Below are positions 46,591 to 55,394 of a DNA stretch of 64,000 bases, piece after piece; the first letter of the stretch is position 1; each line of letters begins with the position of its first letter. The notes beneath the pieces were generated by a model. The model was not told the origin of the DNA and ran no database searches. It saw only the letters and a list, made by a program, of their open reading frames with translations. The position numbers and the translations under genes were made by a program. Source of the stretch: an uncultured Clostridium sp. (GTDB lineage Bacteria > Bacillota > Clostridia > Lachnospirales > Lachnospiraceae); contig CAKSBP010000019.1 of assembly GCA_934438135.1 (NCBI GenBank), forward strand, positions 1 to 64,000, given 5' to 3'.

Positions 46591-47001
46591 GATACTACTC
46601 CTTTCAATCAACTACCCACAGATAATTTTTAGTATGCTTTCAAAAATTTATAACTTCTATCAACAAATATGATATCCGTATTTAAATACCAGGCAGATTT
46701 ATAAACCACCTGACAGATTTAACACATTTTACAATTGAATTTTGTGAAAAATGATATCTTAATTTTCACCATTTCAAAAATAATTAAACATTTCCACTGC
46801 TATATCTAGCATTTTTATCCAAAACTTTTCTAAACATAGTCAATCTTATTATAAACACAATTCTATGATTTTTCAAAGGAATTTTTCGAAAAAGTGAAAA
46901 GAATTTAATTTTTATGTCTTTTGTCTTTATTCTCGACCTAATCCTTTAAAATATGTCAAAGCATGTTCTTAATTTTTGTCATTTCTTCAAGGTCCCGCTT
47001 A
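46591..47001. other. AT-rich intergenic region between mbl and cstA
   Basis: About 410 bases of AT-rich DNA between divergent genes. It must hold the mbl promoter on the minus strand, but I could not pick a convincing one. A palindrome TTTTTCGAAAAA lies near 46888. No gene is seen. Confidence 0.5.
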
Positions 47002-47030
47002 TTTACATAAGCCTTCTCTTATACTATAAT
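47002..47030 (+). promoter_or_regulatory. Promoter of cstA
   Basis: TTTACA (47002-47007), 17 bases and TATAAT (47025-47030) on the plus strand. A leader of about 80 bases follows, with AAGGAGG just before the cstA start. Confidence 0.8.
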
Positions 47031-47050
47031 ACTTATGTTGTATTTGTAAA

Positions 47051-47070
47051 GTATATAGGCGCGTATATAC
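47051..47070 (+). promoter_or_regulatory. Candidate operator downstream of the cstA promoter
   Basis: GTATATA and TATATAC form perfect seven-base arms around GGCGCG, 20 bases past the -10. A palindrome here could bind a repressor that blocks cstA. No regulator is encoded nearby. Confidence 0.45.
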
Positions 47071-47114
47071 TCTGCAAAAGCAAAATAACTCAATAGCTTT
47101 AAGGAGGCTTTTTT

Positions 47115-48560
47115 ATGTTAACATTTATTATCGGGCTTGTAATCCTTTTCATTGGCGGAATAGTTTATGGTAAATTCTGCGAAAAAACGCTTGCACCCGA
47201 TTCCAGAAAAACACCAGCTGTCGCAAATAATGATGGTGTTGATTATGTTCCTATGCCAAAATGGAAAAACAGTCTGATCGAATTGCTAAATATCGCTGGG
47301 ACCGGACCTATCCTGGGGCCTATTCAGGGTATTTTGTTTGGACCTATCGCTTTTATCCTGATTCCAATCGGATGCGTATTTGGCGGTGCACTTCATGATT
47401 ACTTCTCCGGCATGATCTCTATCCGTGAGAACGGAACCCAGATGCCTGGACTAGTTAAAAAGTACTTAGGGAAAAATGTATATCGAATTTATAATGCATT
47501 CTTATGTCTGCTGCTTTTACTGGTTGTTGCCGTATTCGTTACGACACCTGGTGATTTATTCGCCACACAGATTCTTAATACAGATGCTTCCATTGGCAAT
47601 CCTACTATATGGATTATTTATGGATGTATTTTTGCTTACTACATAATTGCAACTTTATTCCCGATTGATAAAATCATCGGTAAAATATACCCTATCTTCG
47701 GTGGTATTCTTTTATTATCTGCTGTTGGTATTTTCTTTGGATTATTTATTAAAGGATATCCTTTGACAAATGTTTCTCTTTCTAACTGGAAAGGAATTCA
47801 TCCAGATGGAATCCCAATCCTTCCTATTTTCTTCGTAACCGTTGCCTGTGGTATTGTATCTGGTTTCCATTCTACACAGGCTACTTTAATCGGACGTAGT
47901 GTTACAAATGAAAAAGAAGGACGTATGACTTTCTACAACATGATGATTCTAGAAGGTTTTATTGCTATGATTTGGGCTGCAGCAACAATGGGAGCTCTTG
48001 GATTATACAAAGATGCACATGGACTTGCTCCAGTCGGAATGGTTGGGTTCATTGCAAAAGATATGTTAGGTAAAGTCGGTGGCATGATTGCTATTATCGG
48101 TGTTATTGTTCTTCCTATTACAACTGGTGATACTGCACTTCGTTCGCTTCGTCTGATCCTTGCTGATTTATTTAAATTCGACCAGTCCAAAGCGAAAAAC
48201 CGTGTTTCTTTATGTGCTGCCATCAGTGCTGTTGTAATTGTAATTTTATTATTCTCTAAATTAAATGCTGCCGGATTTAACATCTTATGGAGATACTTCT
48301 CATGGAGCAATCAGGCGATCGCTATTTTTGCATTTGCCATCATTTCCATTTACCTGTTTGCTGCAAAGAAACCATTTCTTATGGCATTAATTCCAGGTGC
48401 ATTTTATGCATTTATTATTTCCACTTATATTTTCAATGCACAAATTGGTTTTAATATTCCAATTAAAATTTCTTATGTAATGGGTGTTATCTTTGCTGCT
48501 TTATACTGCTGGTTTATTATTGAAAAAGCAAAGAAAAAAAGAGAAGCTAAAGCTGAATAA
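47115..48560 (+). CDS. cstA: CstA family carbon starvation/pyruvate transporter
   Basis: CstA-family proteins import peptides or pyruvate. The 481-residue protein has about 13 membrane helices and the family's GTGPILGPIQGILFGP (about 63-78), HDYFSGMISIRENG and FHSTQATLIGR segments. It is shorter than E. coli CstA (about 700) but normal for the Clostridia subgroup. It has its own promoter and a candidate operator. Confidence 0.92.
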   Translation: MLTFIIGLVILFIGGIVYGKFCEKTLAPDSRKTPAVANNDGVDYVPMPKWKNSLIELLNIAGTGPILGPIQGILFGPIAFILIPIGCVFGGALHDYFSGMISIRENGTQMPGLVKKYLGKNVYRIYNAFLCLLLLLVVAVFVTTPGDLFATQILNTDASIGNPTIWIIYGCIFAYYIIATLFPIDKIIGKIYPIFGGILLLSAVGIFFGLFIKGYPLTNVSLSNWKGIHPDGIPILPIFFVTVACGIVSGFHSTQATLIGRSVTNEKEGRMTFYNMMILEGFIAMIWAAATMGALGLYKDAHGLAPVGMVGFIAKDMLGKVGGMIAIIGVIVLPITTGDTALRSLRLILADLFKFDQSKAKNRVSLCAAISAVVIVILLFSKLNAAGFNILWRYFSWSNQAIAIFAFAIISIYLFAAKKPFLMALIPGAFYAFIISTYIFNAQIGFNIPIKISYVMGVIFAALYCWFIIEKAKKKREAKAE

Positions 48561-48599
48561 ATATGAAGCTCACGGACACACTATTCATGAGGTGATGAT

Positions 48600-48800
48600 A
48601 TGTCCTATGTGGCACCAGCAATTCAGGCAAAATTCGAAACACTGTCTACTAACCTGAAAAACGCAATTCTGGAGCGTGACGTAAAACTATACACTATCCA
48701 TGACTTAATACACGTCTTAGAAGATATTGTACAGGAAGCAGAGGCGGAAGAGGCACAGACAGTTACCTAAGAGATACCCGAATCGCACATCAGCTTAAAA
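48600..48800 (+). pseudogene. Frameshifted small acidic protein gene downstream of cstA
   Basis: An ATG with GAGGTGAT upstream opens a 66-codon frame: MSYVAPAIQAKFETLSTN, then ILERDVKLYTIHDLIHVLE. After TTA GAG the frame turns basic and uses rare AGG and CGG codons. The neighbouring frame reads EDIVQEAEAEEAQTVT to a stop at 48770-48772, with codons typical of the region. Removing an AG dinucleotide near 48720 restores one 56-residue acidic protein. I read it as a recently frameshifted gene or a sequence error. It lies 39 bases after cstA; function unknown. Confidence 0.5.
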
Positions 48801-48801
48801 T

Positions 48802-48817
48802 AAGCCGCGGCTTATAA
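48802..48817. repeat. Perfect 16-base palindrome
   Basis: ATAAGCCGCGGCTTAT reads the same on both strands and sits 10 bases before the cstA-unit terminator. It could be a protein-binding site or part of the terminator fold; nothing decides. Confidence 0.55.
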
Positions 48818-48824
48818 ATAAAAG

Positions 48825-48871
48825 GAGTATCCATGCACTGGTTATCCAGTCTACGGATACTCTTTTTTATT
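48825..48871 (+). terminator. Terminator of the cstA unit
   Basis: GAGTATCC pairs with GGATACTC, with an inner ACTGG/CCAGT stem, followed by TTTTTT. The convergent CPBP gene ends 24 bases away. Confidence 0.85.
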
Positions 48872-48894
48872 TAAAATAATAGAAGAATTTTCTG

Positions 48895-49800
48895 CTATTC
48901 ATTCTCCATAAAATCATACGTATAGTTCCGGTAATAATAACGCAGTCCCAAAAACAAAATAACAACCATAATGGAAACCAGCATTCCACCTTCCGGTCCA
49001 AAGTTTCCGCCATTTAATAAAGAAAGTTTTACAGGTATCTGCTTTATCATTGCGGCATCTGTATTCCCGCTGACAGGAAATCCATAAACAACTCCCTGAA
49101 AGAAATTCCATGTGATATGAAGTCCAATCGGCAGCCACAGGCTTCCGGAACGATAGAATGCATAGGCAAATATAAGTCCCAGCAAAATCAGATTTAATAC
49201 AGAAAGCAGCGTAACTCCCTTATTTGCCAAATGCATTGCTCCAAAAAATACGGATGGAATAAAGAAAACCAGAAAACGTTTTTTCGTTTCTCGAAGTATG
49301 GACTGAAATAGTCCTCTGGAAAACACTTCTTCCCCAATTCCTACTAGTATGTATATAACTAGTTCTATGATAAATACTCCTGGATTAAGAAATGAAACTG
49401 ACTGTATTCTTACACTTCCTAAAAGCACAAGTACACCAAAAACCAAGGTCATTGCAACTGTTCCTGCCAAAATCCCGACAAGAAGTTCTTTTCCATCTTT
49501 CTTTAATGAAGTCAAACCTAAATATGACACTCTTTTTCTACAGATAAAGTGTACTGCAAGCAACGGTCCCACAATAAAACCAAGTTCCTGCATGGATCCC
49601 ACCATAGCATAAGATGCTGTTCCTTTTAAAGAATATTGACGTGGTTTTCCAGCCATAAAATCCAACGCTCCCTGAATGTGAAACATTCTGGCAATGGCCA
49701 TTCCACATAATAGAAAAACAATAGTTGTAAGAAGTGTAACTATCACACTGATGCAAAGCTTTAAGAAATTTTTCCCAGTTTCTCTTTTGTCATCTGACAT
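48895..49800 (-). CDS. Second CPBP family intramembrane protease
   Basis: This 301-residue protein has eight or so membrane helices. The catalytic signature is in GEEVFSRGLFQSI (two Glu and Arg), FFGAMHLANKG (His) and LHITWNFFQG (His). ATG 49800 has GGAGGAG six bases upstream and was preferred over a start five codons earlier. The substrate is unknown. It is downstream of the cotJ unit on the same strand. Confidence 0.87.
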   Translation of the reverse strand: MSDDKRETGKNFLKLCISVIVTLLTTIVFLLCGMAIARMFHIQGALDFMAGKPRQYSLKGTASYAMVGSMQELGFIVGPLLAVHFICRKRVSYLGLTSLKKDGKELLVGILAGTVAMTLVFGVLVLLGSVRIQSVSFLNPGVFIIELVIYILVGIGEEVFSRGLFQSILRETKKRFLVFFIPSVFFGAMHLANKGVTLLSVLNLILLGLIFAYAFYRSGSLWLPIGLHITWNFFQGVVYGFPVSGNTDAAMIKQIPVKLSLLNGGNFGPEGGMLVSIMVVILFLGLRYYYRNYTYDFMENE

Positions 49801-49929
49801 TGTAATCTCCTCCATTTAGTTCATAATGTAATCATCTGGTTAGTGCCATTATAACATAAGTGCTGCCACAGAACATCACATTCTGGAGCAGCATTTTTCA
49901 AATCTTTCTATGAAACAGCTAACTGCTGT

Positions 49930-50547
49930 TTATAATTTTCCACAGGTTCCTGGTTTGTCGAATTCTGGATTAAACATATAGAAATTCTTTGGATCGAGAC
50001 TTTCCTGAACTAATCTTAAAGACTCACCAAATCTCTGAAAATGAACAATTTCTCTTTCTCTTAAGAAACGAATTGGGTCACATACATCTGGATCATCAAT
50101 CAGCCTTAAAATATTGTCATAGGTGGAACGTGCTTTCTGCTCTGCCGCCATATCTTCAAATAAATCTGTAATGGCATCGCCTTTGGACTGAAAATAAGTT
50201 GCTGTAAATGGTGTTCCAGAAGCCGCCACTGGATAAATACCCGTCGTATGATCTACATAATATTTGTCGAAACCAGATTTCTTGATTTCTTCTGGTGTTA
50301 GATTCTTCGTTAGCTGATATACAATTGCACTGACAATTTCCATATGAGCAAGTTCCTCGGTGCCGATATCAGTGAGAACTCCTGCAACCTGACGGTATGG
50401 CATAGAATAACGCTGAGAGAGATAACGCATGGAGGCTGCAAGCTCTCCATCAGGTCCTCCAAACTGGCTGATAATAACCTGCGCCATTTGAGGATTGGTC
50501 TTTTTAATATTTACCGGATACTGAAGCTTTCTATCATATTCCCACAT
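49930..50547 (-). CDS. cotJC: Spore coat protein CotJC, manganese-catalase family
   Basis: CotJC is a ferritin-like/manganese-catalase family protein deposited in the spore coat. At 205 residues it shows the IGTEELAHMEIV (about 58-69) and FEDMAAEQKARSTYDNIL segments with Glu and His metal ligands. ATG 50547 overlaps the cotJB stop in TAATG, giving translational coupling. It is the third gene of the cotJABC operon. Confidence 0.93.
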   Translation of the reverse strand: MWEYDRKLQYPVNIKKTNPQMAQVIISQFGGPDGELAASMRYLSQRYSMPYRQVAGVLTDIGTEELAHMEIVSAIVYQLTKNLTPEEIKKSGFDKYYVDHTTGIYPVAASGTPFTATYFQSKGDAITDLFEDMAAEQKARSTYDNILRLIDDPDVCDPIRFLREREIVHFQRFGESLRLVQESLDPKNFYMFNPEFDKPGTCGKL

Positions 50548-50810
50548 TATTTTTCTTCTCCTTCCCATGGCCATGGTGCCTTTGTCCATGTCCATTCTGA
50601 TTCCACCAAAACATTGTCTGCATTTAACGGCCCATAATACATGGTATATGCTTCAACTGCCTGAGCATACAGCTTTTTATACTCCTTGTAATATGCTAGG
50701 GCATTCTGATCACAAGGATGGGTATCCAGATAAAGGGTGATATCATACAATGCAAAATCAATCTGTCTTACATACTCGAACAATTCTTCACGGCTTACAG
50801 TCTTTTTCAT
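50547..50810 (-). CDS. cotJB: Spore coat protein CotJB
   Basis: This 87-residue protein matches CotJB: REELFEYVRQIDFALYDITLYLDTHP (given here only as the family's N-terminal half), then ALAYYKEYKKLY and YGPLNADNV. It is required for CotJC assembly in Bacillus. ATG 50810 lies one base after the cotJA stop; the stop at 50547 overlaps cotJC. Confidence 0.93.
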   Translation of the reverse strand: MKKTVSREELFEYVRQIDFALYDITLYLDTHPCDQNALAYYKEYKKLYAQAVEAYTMYYGPLNADNVLVESEWTWTKAPWPWEGEEK

Positions 50811-50811
50811 T

Positions 50812-51135
50812 TTACATACCTCCCTTTTTCTTACAGCAAGGTGTACATACAAATGGTTTAATCAGTTCTGGAAAAATGGTTCCCTGTTCAAGACCTGCTG
50901 CTGCATCCAGTACATCCTCATCCCACATCTGCCATGGCACATATCCCATAGCAATTGGTAAAGAATCTACTTCATCACCAAAATCCGGTGTACAGCAGTC
51001 AGCACCTCCCCTTCTGGAACTCAAATCATAAGCATATACTCTTTTTGAAACCGGAACTGCATTTGAATACTGAGAATCTTTATTTAAATATGGCATAGAA
51101 TATGAATATTCGTTGCCATAAGACATATTTTTCAT
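50812..51135 (-). CDS. cotJA: Spore coat-associated protein CotJA
   Basis: This 107-residue protein has a Tyr/Ser/Asn-rich N-terminus and the conserved CotJA C-terminal half: LPIAMGYVPWQMWDEDV and EQGTIFPELIKPF. It is first in the cotJ operon and helps CotJB and CotJC load onto the spore. ATG 51135 has AAAGGAG seven bases upstream. A sigma-E promoter is expected but I could not fix one with confidence. Confidence 0.92.
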   Translation of the reverse strand: MKNMSYGNEYSYSMPYLNKDSQYSNAVPVSKRVYAYDLSSRRGGADCCTPDFGDEVDSLPIAMGYVPWQMWDEDVLDAAAGLEQGTIFPELIKPFVCTPCCKKKGGM

Positions 51136-51259
51136 ACTTTTGCTCCTTTCTGCTATCAAAACCCTATCATCAGGTTCAATAATAGTTTATGAAAAATATG
51201 ACATAATGTTCGTATTATAGTAAAAAAAGCAAAAGAAAGCTGCAACGCGGAAAATATGT

Positions 51260-51309
51260 AAAAAAGATGTCTGCGCTACTATTTTTGTAGTATCACAGTC
51301 ATCTTTTTC
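51260..51309 (-). terminator. Terminator of ptsHI
   Basis: On the minus strand, AAAAAGATG pairs with CATCTTTTTT, with an inner TACTA/TAGTA stem. It starts three bases after the ptsI stop. Confidence 0.85.
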
Positions 51310-51311
51310 AT

Positions 51312-52976
51312 TTACTGCATTAATCTCTGTAGTTCCTGTTCCCTGACAGCATTTACGTTTGTTTCTCTGACTTTCTGGCGAATCGGAAGAATCATGCCTG
51401 GAGAAACCGACAATTCATCCATTCCAATGCTTAAAAACATTTCGGTTAACTCTAAATCGGCTCCAAGTTCTCCACAGATTCCCGCCCAAATTCCATTTGC
51501 ATGAGCATTGTCCGCTATCATTTTTAACATCCTAAGAACTGCGGGATGATGTGCATCGTAAATCGAATCCAGTTTTGGATTCTGACGGTCAATTGCAAGG
51601 GTATACTGTGTCAAATCATTGGTTCCAATACTAAAGAAGTCTACTTCTTTTGCCAGCAGATCACTGATAAGAGCTGCTGCCGGCGTTTCAATCATAATCC
51701 CGGTTTCCACTTTCTCAGAAAAAGGTATATTTTCTTCTTTTAATTCCCTTTTTACCAGTTCCGCCATGACTTTAATCTGCTTGATTTCTTCCAGCGAAAT
51801 AATCATCGGATACATAATTGCAAGGTTTCCATAAGCTGATGCCCGGTATAATGCTCTTAACTGAGTTTTAAAAATCTCCGTCCGATCCAGACAGATTCGG
51901 ATTGCCCGATATCCAAGTGCAGGATTTTCTTCTTTTTCCATATTGAAATAATCAATCTGCTTATCAGCCCCAATATCCAGCGTTCGAATAATTACTTTCC
52001 TGCCGTGCATGGTTTCTGCCACCTTACGGTAAACCTGAAACTGTTCTTCTTCCGTCGGATAATCTTTTGATTCCAGATACAAAAATTCGCTTCGAAACAA
52101 TCCGATTCCGCCTGCATCATTCTTTAGTGCATTCGCAACGTCTGCAACACTTCCGATATTGGCATACAGTTTTATCTTCTGTCCGTCCTTAGTTACATTT
52201 TCTCTACCTTTCATCTGCTGAAGAAGTTCTTTCTTGTGAAACTCCTCCTGCCTCTTTGCTTCCATTTCAGACAGGGTATTTTCATCAGGTTCTATCAGAA
52301 ACTCACCAGTAAATCCATTGACAACTGCCTGCACGCCATTGTATTTAGAATCAATTTCAATATCTGCACCAATAATAGCTGGAATATTCATGGTCCTTGC
52401 CAGAATTGCTGTATGTGAATTTCCAGAACCCTGTCTGGTCACAAGAGCAAGCACTTTTTCTTTATCCAGCTGTACTGTCTCACTTGGTGCCAAATCATCT
52501 GCCAAAATAATAACGGGTTCACTGGATGCCATATCTGCGTCTTTATCTCCAGACAGTACAGATAACAACCGCTCGGAAATATCTTTGACATCCGCAGCCC
52601 GCTCTTTCATATAATCGTCATCCATAGAAGAAAACATCTGAGCAAAATTATCTGAAGTAATACCAATGGCATATTCACAGTTGACCTGCTGGGTCTTTAT
52701 AATGTTTAAAATAGATTCATTATAGTCCAAATCCTCCAGCATCATCTGATGTACTTCAAAAATCATGGCATTGGTTTCACCTATTTTTACCAATGCCTTT
52801 TCATATAAATCCTTTAATTGTTTTACTGCCTTCTGCTTTGCGTCCTCAAACCGTGCAAGTTCTGCTTCTTCCTCTTCAATATGATACCGTTCAATCTGTT
52901 TTTGTTTTTTGTCATATACCAGAACCTTACCGATAGCAACGCCGCCAAAGACACTCTTTCCCTTCACTCTCTTCAT
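51312..52976 (-). CDS. ptsI: Phosphoenolpyruvate-protein phosphotransferase (Enzyme I)
   Basis: Enzyme I takes phosphate from PEP and passes it to HPr, starting the PTS cascade. The 554-residue protein has the phosphorylated His at GSGNSHTAILARTMNIPA (His188), the PEP-binding GGIGLFRSEFLYL region and the C-terminal active-site CGELGADLELTEM. ATG 52976 has GGAGG five bases upstream; an upstream TTG was rejected. It follows ptsH by 18 bases. Confidence 0.95.
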   Translation of the reverse strand: MKRVKGKSVFGGVAIGKVLVYDKKQKQIERYHIEEEEAELARFEDAKQKAVKQLKDLYEKALVKIGETNAMIFEVHQMMLEDLDYNESILNIIKTQQVNCEYAIGITSDNFAQMFSSMDDDYMKERAADVKDISERLLSVLSGDKDADMASSEPVIILADDLAPSETVQLDKEKVLALVTRQGSGNSHTAILARTMNIPAIIGADIEIDSKYNGVQAVVNGFTGEFLIEPDENTLSEMEAKRQEEFHKKELLQQMKGRENVTKDGQKIKLYANIGSVADVANALKNDAGGIGLFRSEFLYLESKDYPTEEEQFQVYRKVAETMHGRKVIIRTLDIGADKQIDYFNMEKEENPALGYRAIRICLDRTEIFKTQLRALYRASAYGNLAIMYPMIISLEEIKQIKVMAELVKRELKEENIPFSEKVETGIMIETPAAALISDLLAKEVDFFSIGTNDLTQYTLAIDRQNPKLDSIYDAHHPAVLRMLKMIADNAHANGIWAGICGELGADLELTEMFLSIGMDELSVSPGMILPIRQKVRETNVNAVREQELQRLMQ

Positions 52977-52994
52977 GGCTGCCTCCAATGCAGA

Positions 52995-53252
52995 TTACAT
53001 ATTTTTCTTTATAAATTCTTCCATTGCATCAATCGCTGCATCTTCATCTTCTCCTTCTGCTTTTATCACAACTTCATTTCCAGCCTTCACACCAAGACTC
53101 ATAACTCCAAAAATCCGTTTGGCATCTACAAACTTTCCATCTTTTCCTATCTGCACACTGCTTTTAAACTCTCCAGCACGTTTTACCAGAAGACCTGCTG
53201 GTCTTGCATGAATTCCTTCTGGATCTGTAATTTTATAAGTAAATTCTTTCAT
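52995..53252 (-). CDS. ptsH: Phosphocarrier protein HPr, Arg at position 46
   Basis: This 85-residue HPr carries phosphate from Enzyme I to sugar-specific EIIA proteins. His15 is present in GIHARPAG (13-20). The regulatory serine expected at position 46 in Firmicutes is replaced by Arg46 (AKRIFGVMSLGV), so HPr kinase could not phosphorylate the usual site. Alternatively another HPr or Crh elsewhere does that job. ATG 53252 has GGAGGAG seven bases upstream. Confidence 0.93.
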   Translation of the reverse strand: MKEFTYKITDPEGIHARPAGLLVKRAGEFKSSVQIGKDGKFVDAKRIFGVMSLGVKAGNEVVIKAEGEDEDAAIDAMEEFIKKNM

Positions 53253-53308
53253 GAATGGCTCCTCCTTTATTTTCAATGGAATCTTCTTCATTTTTAGCCT
53301 CCCCAGTA

Positions 53309-53337
53309 TTGACAAAATGCATTCAAAATTTTAAAAT
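53309..53337 (+). promoter_or_regulatory. Promoter of the PfkB kinase gene
   Basis: TTGACA (53309-53314), 17 bases and TAAAAT (53332-53337) on the plus strand. It lies in the 134-base divergent gap with ptsH. Confidence 0.85.
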
Positions 53338-53386
53338 TTTAGTTGGGGTAATAAATAACACACACTCGAAAGGATTATTGAAAAAT

Positions 53387-54421
53387 ATGAACCATAATTG
53401 TAGCAAAAAATATGATTTACTAGCATTGGGTGAAGTACTGCTGAAACTTGCAGCTCCTGAAAATGACCGTCTTGTACGTGGTGATATATTTAAAAAACAG
53501 GCTGGCGGTGCCGAATTAAACGTAATTTCCGGTTCGTCTCTGCTTGGTCTTAACACTGGTATTGTTTCTAAAATTCCAGCGAATGACATCGGAACTTTCG
53601 TCCGAAATGAAGCTGCTTTCCTTGGTGTCAATGATGAATTTTTAGTTCATGATCACAATCCAGATTCCCGTCTTGGCATTTACTACTACGAAAATGGTGC
53701 TTATCCAAGAAAGCCAAACGTAGTATATGACAGACGCCATTCAACAATTAACAAAATTTCTTTAGAAGATTTTCCAGATTATATTTATGAAAGTACACGC
53801 TGTTTCCACACAAGTGGTATTACACTGGCGTTAAGCAGCCAGACTAGAAAAACTGCGATTGAAATGATTAAACGTTTTAAAGAACATGATACACTGATTT
53901 CCTTTGATGTGAATTTCCGTTCCAATCTATGGACCGGTGCAGAAGCCAAGGAATGTATTGAAGAGATTCTTCCATACGTGGATATTTTCTTCTGTTCCGA
54001 AGATACTGCAAGACTGACTTTCTTAAAAGAAGGAAATGTAAAAGATATGATTAAAAGCTTCACAGAAGATTATCCAATCTCTGTTGTTGCAGCTACTCAG
54101 CGTATTGTTCACAGTCCGAAGTCCCATACATTCGGCTCTATTGTATACAATGCCAAAAACGATACGTACTACCAGGAAAAGCCTTATGCAAACATCGAAG
54201 TAGTTGACCGAATCGGAAGTGGTGACGCCTACATATCCGGTGCATTATACGGACTCCTTTCCTCTGACATGGACTGCCAGAGAGCAATGGAATTTGGTAA
54301 TGCTACCGCATCTGTAAAGAATACCATCCCTGGCGATCTTCTTTCTACAAGCTTAAAAGAAATTGAACAGATTATCAAAGCTCACCAGAGCAACGGACCT
54401 CAGAGTGAAATGAACCGTTAA
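53387..54421 (+). CDS. PfkB family sugar kinase
   Basis: This 344-residue kinase phosphorylates a sugar or sugar acid. LALGEVLLKLAAP opens the ribokinase fold, GGAELNVISGSSLLGL is the substrate lid region, and IGSGDAYISGALYGLL carries the catalytic Asp and anion hole (usually GAGD, here GSGD). 2-keto-3-deoxygluconate kinase is plausible from FFCSEDTARLTFL, but sugar specificity cannot be read. The frame opens 44 codons earlier in the opposite strand of ptsH, but AAAGGA and the promoter at 53309 fit ATG 53387 better. Confidence 0.85.
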   Translation: MNHNCSKKYDLLALGEVLLKLAAPENDRLVRGDIFKKQAGGAELNVISGSSLLGLNTGIVSKIPANDIGTFVRNEAAFLGVNDEFLVHDHNPDSRLGIYYYENGAYPRKPNVVYDRRHSTINKISLEDFPDYIYESTRCFHTSGITLALSSQTRKTAIEMIKRFKEHDTLISFDVNFRSNLWTGAEAKECIEEILPYVDIFFCSEDTARLTFLKEGNVKDMIKSFTEDYPISVVAATQRIVHSPKSHTFGSIVYNAKNDTYYQEKPYANIEVVDRIGSGDAYISGALYGLLSSDMDCQRAMEFGNATASVKNTIPGDLLSTSLKEIEQIIKAHQSNGPQSEMNR

Positions 54422-54427
54422 TAAAAA

Positions 54428-54480
54428 TAAAAATCCTTTCTGCTTCTGTTATTCAGAAATAGAAGGGATTTTCTTCTTTT
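54428..54480. terminator. Bidirectional terminator between the PfkB kinase and transglutaminase genes
   Basis: AAAATCCTTTCT and AGAAGGGATTTT pair around a 20-base loop with flanking A and T runs, serving both convergent genes. Confidence 0.78.
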
Positions 54481-54490
54481 ACCTTAACTC

Positions 54491-55351
54491 TTATTTATAA
54501 TCTGTAGTACTGATTGGATACTTAGACTTAAATGCCCTGGTATTATATTCAGCCATCATTGTATGGGTCTTTGCCATCGTTTTGGAACCTTTAAGAAAAT
54601 AGTCATAAACAAGCATTGGCTTTGATGCAACGGGATCGTCCCAGGTTGTATCCACATGATACCACTTCTTCCCCAGTTTCACGATATTCCATTCGTGATT
54701 TACCGATTCTACGCAGCGAACCTGAATACCGGCTTCTGCTGCCATCTTATAAAATAATAATGCGTATCCCTGACAGACTGCTTTCTTCTTGATTGCAGCA
54801 GAATAAGCACTAAAATTGGTACAGGACTGGTCGTAACTTACTCTGTTAATAATATAATTATGAATAGCCTTTATCTTGGCATAATCACTCTTTTTATCCA
54901 AATTTAGTTTAGCCAATGTGGATTTCACAAACTGATTCACTTTCTTATGCTGCTTCCAGGTCTCTCTATAGGTAACGCTGAACATAAACTCTGAACCTTT
55001 TGAATTTTCTATAATTTTAACTCCATATGTTTTAATTGTTCCTCGCATATAATCAAAATCATCCGACGTACTCTTATCGTCAATCGCCAGAGCATCCTCG
55101 AATAACCCTTGTAAATTTCCTGAAAACACTTTACCCCAGCTTCCTTTGCAGCGGACTGTAAAATTCGTTTTCCATTGAAGCATTTCATCATGTACGGCTT
55201 CTGCCAGCTGTCTTTCATTTTTTACGTATATAATTTCGTCTTTTGTGGAAGAGTCTGCTGCATAAACTACATTGGTGCCAATGCTGTCTATATCAAGCAT
55301 TATGAAGAGTACAAGCAGCCATATGGCTATTCTTTTGCTGATTTCTCTCAT
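54491..55351 (-). CDS. Secreted transglutaminase-like cysteine protease
   Basis: This 286-residue protein has a signal peptide (1-31, IWLLVLFIMLDI core). A transglutaminase core follows, with Cys193 (AVCQGYA), His219 (VNHEWN) and Asp234 (YHVDTTWDDP). Domains of this class act as wall-associated proteases or peptide cross-linkers. GGAGG lies directly before ATG 55351. It is 43 bases after the GHKL kinase gene and should be its transcript partner, so its output may depend on that kinase's regulon. Confidence 0.85.
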   Translation of the reverse strand: MREISKRIAIWLLVLFIMLDIDSIGTNVVYAADSSTKDEIIYVKNERQLAEAVHDEMLQWKTNFTVRCKGSWGKVFSGNLQGLFEDALAIDDKSTSDDFDYMRGTIKTYGVKIIENSKGSEFMFSVTYRETWKQHKKVNQFVKSTLAKLNLDKKSDYAKIKAIHNYIINRVSYDQSCTNFSAYSAAIKKKAVCQGYALLFYKMAAEAGIQVRCVESVNHEWNIVKLGKKWYHVDTTWDDPVASKPMLVYDYFLKGSKTMAKTHTMMAEYNTRAFKSKYPISTTDYK

Positions 55352-55394
55352 ATAACCTCCCCTTTTCTTTCAAATTTAACGAATGAGTTATATA

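Noticed and set aside
51160..51230. Sigma-E promoter of cotJ
   Set aside because: CATAAACT resembles a -10, but no -35 at 13-15 bases was found.
53255..53386. N-terminal extension of the PfkB kinase
   Set aside because: It lies over the ptsH start and the kinase promoter; no family match.
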